From assembly GCA_911728455.2 (NCBI GenBank), contig OU452230.1, positions 6,680,512 through 6,744,511 on the forward strand: DNA of 64,000 bases, given 5' to 3'. The DNA is from Marthasterias glacialis (lineage: Eukaryota; Echinodermata; Asteroidea; Forcipulatida; Asteriidae). Below, one piece after another: positions 36,997 through 45,000 of this stretch (positions are counted from its first letter, which is position 1; the number at the start of each line of letters is the position of its first letter). Below the pieces are notes generated by a model. It did no database searches, was not told the DNA's origin, and saw only the letters and a list, made by a program, of their open reading frames with translations. The position numbers were made by a program, and so were the translations under genes.

Positions 36997-37107
36997 AGTG
37001 TCTTGCTCAAGGACACAAGTGCCGGGACCGAGACTCGAACCCACATTGTGATGACTCAGCCACCAGAACTTGAATTCAGAGTGCTAGACAGCTCAGCCAT
37101 GACACAC
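36997..37107 (-). mobile_element. tRNA-Leu-derived SINE head fragment
   Basis: On the minus strand GTGTGTCATGGCTGAGC (A box), TTCAAGTTCTGGTGGC (CAA-type anticodon arm), GTGGGTTCGAGTCTC (B box) and TGTCCTTGAGCAAGACAC follow in order. The body and tail of the family at 17083-17410 are missing. Confidence 0.7.
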
Positions 37108-38064
37108 TACCTAATACCGATGGTGTATTGTTCTGTCAGATAACAAACAGTTAACTGTTCATCCATCAACATGTATGTTTGCAAAATTACGCTTGGAAAA
37201 ACATATTTTCCACACACCGATGTCTCACTTTTCCTCAGTTAATAAAATGTAATTTTCATTACTTTGCCATATAAATAAAAAAAACAGCAATATCAAACAA
37301 ACTGCACTATAATCAGTGAATGATTTCCTTCGCAAAATGTATCAGTTGCTACTCACAACTCAATAGTAGCATTCAGCCTGCACAAAACATGTTCACTCTA
37401 AACGTTTTGCTTCGCAAAATTTTTGGACGAAATCACTCCCTGATTATGATTTAACATTTCATTTTGTAAAGTGTATGAGTGTTCTGTTAAACTCTGATAA
37501 TTTACAATTTTGATTGAAAATTGATACAGTGCCTAGTAGTTCAACTAAAAATATTCAGTTTTCCAATAAACAAATTCCAACATATTGCCATTTACACAGT
37601 CCTGTATCGCCCTCTTCCTTTTAGATATAAATCCATTGTTCACGTTAAAATGACGTTTGCCACCCATGGTAAAATGCTGCGGAAGACGTTTGCCAGACCC
37701 GTTGGTCCAGCACGCGATGTCCATAGTGAGTGCATGGGTAAGAGACATGGCCTGACCAATGGCAGTGAAAGGGGTCCTTAACAAAAGTATTGCTGATCTA
37801 TACGCAAAGGATTACGTGCGAAACTTATCCAGCCGCGCGATATGTAACCATAGTGTGTTCCAATTCACAAGCGCTTTCATTATAAGGAGCTGCTGCCCGA
37901 TGTGAATTGTAGTCTAACAAACAACAGAAAGTTTCAAGTGTAGGTAGAGGGACTACAGCAAAATAAAGATACACTAGAATTTTGTTTTTCATGAAAAGTT
38001 CAATAAAGGTCCCAAGCATCTTTCTCTTAGCAATGAAGCTTGAAGTAAAATGGGATGTTTTAAT
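37108..38064. other. Non-coding stretch with an unexplained GC-richer patch
   Basis: 37640-37780 is GC-richer and open on both strands (plus 37521-37781, minus 37545-37784). It contains GACGTTTGCCA twice (37651 and 37686). No product is recognised. Confidence 0.35.
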
Positions 38065-38335
38065 CTAACTGAAAAAGTATATCCCTAGAGTAACTCCTCA
38101 ATACGTAATGACTCCATTCTGGAATAATTACTCAATAAATTTAGTAGGATCTGCAAGTCCAGCTGTCACAAGAAGTCATATTCAGACTCTCTTATATATT
38201 GCAAGTTTGCAAAAAGAGAATGGGGAACTCAAGTTGTGCCAAACTCTGATATTTCAAAATGATATTAAAAAAAAGTATCCAGTACCTTCACAGGAGAAAC
38301 TACACTTCGCTCTTCAGCATCCACTTGTGGTTCAG
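38065..38335 (+). CDS. Putative exon 1 of an unidentified gene
   Basis: The plus frame is open from the stop near 38064 to a good splice donor CAG|GTATGC at 38335/38336. Its composition is protein-like, for example TPQYVMTPFWNNYSINLVG and later SLQKENGELKLCQTLIF. It ends in phase 0, and the next candidate exon (38474) opens in the same phase. The 5' limit is unknown because no clear acceptor is visible. I do not recognise the protein. The coding direction is inferred from frame, phase and splice signals. Confidence 0.4.
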
Positions 38336-38344
38336 GTATGCTTA

Positions 38345-38466
38345 CACCAGTTCTTGGGGATGCTCGTACCAGTTCTTGGAGATGCTCATGAAATTATACC
38401 GGTTCTTGGGGAAGCTCACACCAGTTCTTGGAGATGCTCACAGTAGTCTTGGAGAAGCTAACACCA
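38345..38466. repeat. 23-24-bp minisatellite inside a putative short intron
   Basis: Five to six diverged copies of a unit like CCAGTTCTTGGAGATGCTCA fill almost all of the 138-bp interval between the donor at 38336 and the acceptor at 38473. Confidence 0.75.
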
Positions 38467-38473
38467 GTGGCAG

Positions 38474-38683
38474 GATCCATGGGGAGCTGTGGCCACTAAG
38501 CCCCCCACCGGCAACCGACACTCAGGATCACCCTCTTCAAAACCAGTCACGGATGACATCTCAATTTGGGAGCTACATAACAAGAAATGCAGTCTTGACA
38601 GTCTCCTCCCATCCATCTTGAACTGGGAGACAAAGCACCACATCAGCAGTGTATCCTGTGTGAAAATATCTATACGTTGTTAA
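38474..38683 (+). CDS. Putative exon 2 of the unidentified gene
   Basis: An acceptor-like GTGGCAG precedes 38474. The plus frame continues in phase 0 from 38335 and stays open to a stop at 38683. It reads GNRHSGSPSSKPVTDDISIW and SLLPSILNWETKHHISS. No single donor stands out near its end. The opposite strand also has an acceptor (TATTTTCACACAG at about 38664) and a short open frame, so the direction is not certain. Confidence 0.35.
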   Translation, partial: DPWGAVATKPPTGNRHSGSPSSKPVTDDISIWELHNKKCSLDSLLPSILNWETKHHISSVSCVKISIRC

Positions 38684-38843
38684 TACACAGAGCCATCGAA
38701 CAAACATTACCATTTTGATTTTTCCTTTTTTCTTACCACATGATCATAGCCCATTTAGAGCTGCTATATTATAAAGTAAATGAAGTTTTTGATACAATTT
38801 TTTGTTACAATTTGGATTGTGAAACAGAAGTATTTGCATTCAT

Positions 38844-39062
38844 TAGCAGTGTAGCCAGGATTTTTTCAATGAGGGGGGGGGGGGAGGGCGCAGGGGGAGG
38901 CATTCCTTTTCAGTGGAGGGGGGGGGGGCAGGTTTTTTTGAATGAATTACATGTAATTAGTTTTTTTTCATGGGGGCACCTTGGGGGGGGGCACTGAGAA
39001 TTTATGGGGGGGACAGGCCCCTAAGGCCCCCCCCCCCCCCCCCCCCCCCGGCTACGCTGCTG
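38844..39062. mobile_element. hAT-type MITE with 8-bp target duplication and long G/C tracts
   Basis: The 219-bp element has ends (C/T)AGCAG(T/C)GTAGCC. It is flanked on both sides by GCATTCAT (38836-38843 and 39063-39070). Inside are several G-runs and a C23 run at 39027-39049. CAGTG-like ends plus an 8-bp duplication point to hAT transposition. No transposase is encoded. It sits directly upstream of the candidate exon at 39078. Confidence 0.8.
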
Positions 39063-39077
39063 GCATTCATATAGCAG

Positions 39078-39164
39078 CTCTATGAAGTCAGGTCTTCTGC
39101 ACACCCAATTGCTGAACACCCCCTTGATGTCTGAGTTATTTAAAACAGCAGCTTCACCATTATG
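39078..39164 (+). CDS. Putative exon next to a hAT insertion
   Basis: An acceptor ATATAGCAG ends at 39077 and a consensus donor ATG|GTAAGA follows 39164. The frame between them is open and reads SGLLHTQLLNTPLMSELFK. The hAT element lies 15 bp upstream, so the original branch and pyrimidine region has been displaced. The opposite strand also holds an open frame (39021-39242) with an acceptor TTTTTCTTTTTGCAG at about 39245, and I cannot exclude that reading. Confidence 0.35.
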
Positions 39165-39379
39165 GTAAGAACTCCTTAGGACCAACAGAAGTACTTCAGC
39201 TCCTGAAAACCACGGCTGTTTCGAGTTGCCAACTTCTCTCAATAAACTGCAAAAAGAAAAACTTGTTAAAGTTTAATTAGATTGTATTAAGAGTTTCTCT
39301 GCTATGTTACAGCAACAGTCAAGTTTCTTGTCATGCAATTTTTAGGATATTTATGTTGCATTTTTTTGCAATGAATCCA

Positions 39380-39613
39380 CAAGTTTTTGGAAAGTTCAAA
39401 ACTCACACCGTTCATACATCCAAAGTGATACTTAGATTCATTCTTTTTGATTCTCTTTCTGAAACAAATTCATTAGCAGTAAGCAGTAAGCTTAAAAAAA
39501 AACGTAACAAAATAATGAATACAATTCTAATCAAACTCAGCAAAAAGAACCACCGTAAAGCTAATGACATCACCACTGCTAAGAAATCTACTGTGGTTCT
39601 CTACGCTGAAAAG
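39380..39613 (+). CDS. Putative Lys-rich exon
   Basis: The plus frame (39353-39661) is open across a possible acceptor near 39377 (ATCCACAAG) to a donor-like AAAAG|GTTTGT after 39613. It encodes a Lys-rich stretch including SKLKKKRNKIMN and STVVLYAEK. Splice signals are moderate and the product is unknown. Confidence 0.25.
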
Positions 39614-39850
39614 GTTTGTTTGTACTTTTTGCTTGAAAAATGTCTGGTGTTAGAAAAGTGATCTTCAGTATCAACTTTGAAAAGTTGATACAAACTTAAA
39701 AAGATTTTTGCTTTTAAACAATGAGAAGGAAGATGCATAACCTGTGCAGAAAGCTGAACTAATGAAATCAGAACAAATAGTTTCCTTTCCAGGTGACAAG
39801 CAGTTTATATTGATATATGTTGCATTATTATTTTTTTTTTTTACGTGGTA

Positions 39851-40610
39851 AAGAAATGATGGCGCTGTCCAATTCAGTGACGTTTTATGACTGTTGACTT
39901 GCAATGCATAAAAATGTAAAATAAAATTTTACATATTTTATGGGTGGGGTCCATGTCTGTATAACTTTGTTTGCAATTTTTGTCATTTTGACTGGGGCAT
40001 GTGTGGCGAACAAAGTGGGTGACCGAAGGAGCCATTTTGACAGAAAATTGTAGATGGGGTGAGACCGCGAGGATATTTTTTCAGATCCTCTTCTGTAGCA
40101 ATAACATGTTTTCATGCCTCCATTTCGGGCAATCATCAGTTGCAGGTGTGGGTGATTCAATAAGAATCTGTAGGTCTCATGTCTCGCTCTGGAGACACAA
40201 AGTTTGTTTTCGCTTATAGTTCAATGTGAAGGTTGTGAATCCGAATGCGGACACTTTTCAAGAGTGAACCCCTGGTCATCGGTGAATTGTTCTTCCAATA
40301 AAGAGATTAGGATGTTAAGTGTTTCATCTGGATCATAGATAAATCCAGAGTCGTAAGGGACAGAAGTGAGCTGTTGAGAGGATGAGTCGGTTGGACTCTG
40401 GTTGAGTTTAGCTCTGCTCACTTTTTCCTGTATGTTTTGATCTTTTTTGTAGGCAACGAAAGGAGGTTTTGGGAAAATACCCGAAAGTGTTTCGTTGCGT
40501 TGTATATAAGACCAATATTTGTTTATCACCTTGTTGATGTCACCATGGTTGATGTCTGGGTTATATGTCGTACTGAAGACTAGTGGAGTCTTGGTTTTCT
40601 GATTGTTTTT
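39851..40610 (-). mobile_element. Penelope-like element fragment (copy at 40 kb)
   Basis: On the minus strand the reading starts near 40600 with TPLVFSTTYNPD. It continues as NKYWSYIQRNETLSGIFPKP and FVAYKKDQNIQEKVSRAKLN, and ends CPHSDSQPSH with a stop at 40221. The 'P.V.TY.P ... W ... IF..PP..AY ... N....V.RAKL' pattern is that of Penelope-like proteins after the reverse transcriptase core. The reverse transcriptase and GIY-YIG domains are not present. 39851-40220 is non-coding 3' sequence shared with 19780-20150. It lies inside the putative host gene in antisense orientation. Confidence 0.6.
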
Positions 40611-41001
40611 TTTGTTAATCAGTTGGGGTCTTTCATTTTTTTTTTTATAACTTTGGTGATACCTGACCTAAGATTTTTAATAACAGTCATCAGGGAATCT
40701 TTGGTCAGGAAACCAGACTAGTCCAAGACACGCCATGGCAATACATGGAATGATTTCTCATCCGAATACTGACGGCAGTTGATGGTGCTTTAACTTAGTA
40801 GTTGAACCAATAGCTCTTCTGTGTGGGACAGTGATAGTGATAGACATAAACAGGTTTCCTTAGTTCGGTTGAAAAGGAATGGTATATTGTTATTTACAAC
40901 AATGACTGTTAAAAACTATCTAGATTTCAAGGTATATGTTTAGGTGTTTTGGTATTGATATATAACTGTGTCATGTTTACTTTATTTCTCTTGCCTGGCA
41001 G

Positions 41002-41102
41002 ATGTTTGTCTTGGTGATCGCATCATTTCTGACAGCAATACTTTGAGGGAATATTTCAAAATGATAACTGCAAAAACAATTGAGAATTGCCCATCAACAT
41101 GA
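41002..41102 (+). CDS. Putative terminal exon (alternative)
   Basis: A strong acceptor, TTATTTCTCTTGCCTGGCAG, ends at 41001. The following frame reads VCLGDRIISDSNTLREYFKM and stops with TGA at 41100-41102. It looks like a last exon of one isoform or of a separate gene, with phase 1 at its start. The product is not recognised. Confidence 0.4.
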
Positions 41103-41145
41103 GTCTTTTTTTTATTCTTTTTTAATATTCTTTCTCATTAAACAG

Positions 41146-41182
41146 AGGTTTTAAAAGATGGCACATTAATGCTTTGGGAAAG
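41146..41182 (+). CDS. Putative small exon
   Basis: The acceptor TTTCTCATTAAACAG ends at 41145 and a donor AAAG|GTTAGT follows 41182. The 37-bp segment is open in two frames. In one of them it could also read through without splicing into 41259-41393. Phase matching with 41259 is exact when spliced. Confidence 0.3.
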
Positions 41183-41258
41183 GTTAGTTAATCCTGACCC
41201 TCTTGTTTTCAGTAAACAAGCCATCATAAGAGGTGGTCCCATTTTATTTTGTTGTCAG

Positions 41259-41393
41259 GTGTGTTATATTGAGCTAATTTTGATTGCTGCAACTATGGTC
41301 AAAGATGGTATTCTAATCACAGTAACAGTTTATCAGATTGAATTCTGTATGTGGAGAACTGGAACTGGTTATGAGTTTTATAATATTGAGTGA
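41259..41393 (+). CDS. Putative last exon with poly(A) signal
   Basis: The acceptor ATTTTATTTTGTTGTCAG ends at 41258. The frame reads VCYIELILIAATMVKDGILI and then MWRTGTGYEFYNIE, and stops at 41391-41393. AATAAA at 41409-41414 is only 15 bases after the stop, which would give a very short 3' UTR. The segment is hydrophobic at its start. The product is unknown. Confidence 0.4.
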   Translation: MCYIELILIAATMVKDGILITVTVYQIEFCMWRTGTGYEFYNIE

Positions 41394-41951
41394 GTCTTGA
41401 CACTAACTAATAAATATCTTTCTTTCTTTGGTAATAACTAATACTGTACATTGACTTTAAAGCCCCAGCTCAACATTGGTAAACAATTTTGGTTAACAGA
41501 TTTTCCCTTCAAAGAAGGATAGGTAACCCAGGTAGGAGTTGGACCCACAATAATGTCAAAGCTTAAATGGAAGTACATGTTACTGATGGATCTGGACGTT
41601 TTGTCCTTTAACAACTTAGCTTGTATAGGCAGCCTCGGTGAGATTTGAACCCACATTCCTCTGCATGAAAGTGCAGATGTCCTACCTTAGACCACCAAGA
41701 TTGCCTATAAATGCTCAAAAGTATTAAAGGAACTATATGAGGTAGGTCACTGAAAGACCAAAAAATATATATATGGAAAAAACATCACTTTTTTTCCAAG
41801 ACTTTCCCTTGAAAAAAGGATGGGTAACTCAGGTAGGAGTTGAACCCACAATGGTCTCTAAGCTTAAATGGAAGTACATGTTACTGATGGACACATATTT
41901 GTTCATCTTGGAAATTGGTTGAAAAGGCACTTCATTATTGATCAACTTATC

Positions 41952-41958
41952 AAAAAAA
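41952..41958 (-). terminator. Pol III T-run downstream of the tRNA-like module
   Basis: On the minus strand, about 61 nt after the tRNA-like module, there is a run of seven T. The next unit has nine T at 42339-42347, 62 nt downstream of its module. No run of four T occurs between module and run, so a predicted transcript of about 145 nt would be uninterrupted. The run is present, at 7-9 bases, in the units I checked. Confidence 0.5.
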
Positions 41959-42019
41959 CGGAAGATTTGTCATTTAACAACTAAGCTCTTTGCATATTTA
42001 ATGCCTTCGAGCATCTATA

Positions 42020-42097
42020 GGCAACTTGGGTGAGATTTGAACCCACAACCCTCTGCATGAAAGTGCAGATGTCCTACCTTAGACCACCAAGATTGCC
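42020..42097 (-). ncRNA. tRNA-Glu-like Pol III element (representative of 16)
   Basis: On the minus strand the module folds as a tRNA: D arm GTC-TAAGGTAG-GAC, anticodon arm TCTGCA-CTTTCA-TGCAGA (UUC as in tRNA-Glu), and T arm GTGGG-TTCAAAT-CTCAC. CTTGGTGGTCTA matches the start of tRNA-Glu. The anticodon loop has six bases, not seven. Other copies lie at 41628-41705, 42410-42487, 42799-42876, 43187-43264, 43577-43654, 43965-44042, 44356-44433, 44747-44824, 45134-45211, 45524-45601, 45912-45989, 46302-46379, 46690-46767, 47082-47159 and 47472-47549. It is a tRNA-derived RNA or SINE head, not a standard tRNA gene. Transcription is not shown. Confidence 0.65.
42033..42086 (-). promoter_or_regulatory. 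Internal Pol III A box and B box
   Basis: The A box TGGTCTAAGG (42077-42086) fits TRGYNNANNNG. The B box GGTTCAAATCT (42033-42043) fits GGTTCRANNCY. Their spacing is that of a tRNA gene. Nearly all units keep both boxes unchanged. Confidence 0.7.
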
Positions 42098-45000
42098 TAT
42101 AAATGCTCAAAAGTATTAAAGGAACTACAATACGTAGGTCACTGAAAGACAAAAAATATTTGTATGGAAAAAATATCACTTTTTTTACAAGATTATCCCT
42201 TAAAAGAAGGATGGGTAACTCAGGTAGGAGTTGAACCCACAATGTTCTCCAAGCTTAAATGGAAGTACATGTTACTGATGGACACGAATTTGTTCATCTT
42301 GAAAATTGCTAGGAAAAGCACTTCAATGTTGGTAACTTAAAAAAAAACTGATGATTTTGTCATTTAATAACTTAGCTCTTTGCATATTTAATGCCTTCGA
42401 GCATCTATAGGCAACTTGGGTGAGATTTGAACCCACAACCCTCTGCATGAAAGTGCAGATGTCCTACCTTAGACCACCAAGATTGCCTATAAATGCTCAA
42501 AAGTATTAAAGGAACTACATGAGGTAGGTCACTGAAAGACAAAAATTATACATGTGGAAAAAACATCACTTTTTTCCAAGACTTTCCCTTGAAAAAAGGA
42601 TGGGTAACTCAGGTAGGAGTTGAACCCACAATGGTCTCTAAGCTTAAATTGAAGTACATGTTACTGATGGACACATATTTGTTCATCTTGAAAATTGCTA
42701 GGAAAAGCACTTCAATATTGGTAACTTAAAAAAAAACTGATGATTTTGTCATTTAACAACTTAGCTCTTTGCATATTTAATGCCTTCGAGCATCTATAGG
42801 CAACTTGGGTGAGATTTGAACCCACAACCCTCTGCATGAAAGTGCAGATGTCCTACCTTAGACCACCAAGATTGCCTATAAATGCTCCAAAGTATTAAAG
42901 GAACTACATGAGGTAGGTCACTGAAAGACAAAAAATATAAAGATGGAAAAAATTATCACTTTGTTTTCAAAATTTTCCCTTGAAAGAAGGATGGGTAACT
43001 CGGGTAGGAGTTGAACCCACAAAAGTCTCCAAGTTTAAATGGACTGCATGTTACTGATGGACAAATATTTGTTCATGTTTGAAATTGGTTGAAAAGGCAC
43101 TTCAATAATGGTAACTTAAAAAAACTGAAGATTTTGTCATTTAACAACTTAGCTCTTTGCATATTTAATGCCTTCGAGCATCTATAGGCAACTTGGGTGA
43201 GATTTGAACCCACAACCCTCTGCATGAAAGTGCAGATGTCCTACCTTAGACCACCAAGATTGCCTATAAATGCTCAAAAGTATTAAAGGAACTACAATAG
43301 GTAGGTCACTGAAAGACAAAAAATATTTGTATGGAAAAAATATCACTTTTTTTACAAGATTATCCCTTAAAAGAAGGATGGGTTACTCAGGTAGGAGTTG
43401 AACCCACAATGTTCTTAAAGCTTAAATGGAAGTACATGTTACTGATGGACACGAATTTGTTCATCTTGAAAATTGCTAGGAAAAGCACTTCAATGTTGGT
43501 AACTTAAAAAAAAACTGATGATTTTGTCATTTAATAACTAAGCTCTTTGCATATTTAATGCCTTCGAGCATCTATAGGCAACTTGGGTGAGATTTGAACC
43601 CACAACCCTCTGAATGAAAGTGCAGATGTCCTACCTTAGACCACCAAGATTGCCTATAAATGCTCAAAAGTATTAAAGGAACTACATGAGGTAGGTCACT
43701 GAAAGACAAAAAATATATAGATGAAAAAATATCACTTTTTTACAAGATTTTCCCTTAAAAGAAGGATGGGTTACTCAGGTAGGAGTTGAACCCACAATGG
43801 TCTCCAAGCTTAAATGGAAGTACATGTTACTGATGGACACGAATTTGTTCATCTTGGAAATTGCTAGGATAAGCACTTCAATATTGGTAACTTAAAAACA
43901 AACTGAAGATTTTGTCATTTAACAACTTAGCTCTTTGCATATTTAATGCCTTCGAGCATCTATAGGCAACTTGGGTGAGATTTGAACCCACAACCCTCTG
44001 CATGAAGGTGCAGATGTCCTACCTTAGACCACCAGGATTGCCTATAAATGCTCAAAAGTATTAAAGGAACTACAATAGGTAGGTCACTGAAAGACAAAAA
44101 ATATTTGTATGGAAAAAATATCACTTTTTTTACAAGATTATCCCTTAAAAGAAGGATGGGTTACTCAGGTAGGAGTTGAACCCACAATGTTCTCCAAGCT
44201 TAAATGGAAGTACATGTTACTGATGGACACGAATTTGTTCATCTTAAAAATTGCTAGGAAAAGCACTTCAATGTTGGTAACTTTAAAAAAAAACTGAAGA
44301 TTTTGTCATTGAACAACTTAGCTCTTTGCATATTTAATGCCTTCGAGCATCTATAGGCAACTTGGGTGAGATTTGAACCCACAACCCTCTGCATGAAAGT
44401 GCAGATGTCCTACCTTAGACCACCAAGATTGCCTATAAATGCTCAAAAGTATTAAAGGAACTACATGAGGTAGGTCACTGAAAGACAAAAAATATATAGA
44501 TGGAAAAAAATATCACTTTGTTTTCAAAATTTTCCCTTAAAAGAAGGATGGGTTACTCAGGTAGGAGTTGAACCCACAATGTTCTCCAAGCTTAAATGGA
44601 AGTACATGTTACTGATGGACACGAATTTGTTCATCTTGAAAATTGCTAGGAAAAGCACTTCAATGTTGGTAACTTAAAAAAAAACTGATGATTTTGTCAT
44701 TTAATAACTTAGCTCTTTGCATATTTAATGCCTTCGAGCATCTATAGGCAACTTGGGTAAGATTTGAACCCACAACCCTCTGCATGAAAGTGCAGATGTC
44801 CTACCTTAGACCACCAAGATTGCCTATAAATGCTCAAAAGTATTAAAGGAACTACATGAGGTAGGTCACTGAAAGACAAAAAATATTTGTATGAAAAAAA
44901 TATCACTTTGTTTTCAAAATTTTCCCTTGAAAGAAGGATGGGTAACTCGGGTAGGAGTTGAACCCACAAAAGTCTCCAAGTTTAAATGGACTGCATGTTA

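Noticed and set aside
37521-37784. Overlapping 86- and 79-residue frames on both strands
   Set aside because: Openness on both strands reflects GC-richer composition. No motif, no splice sites.
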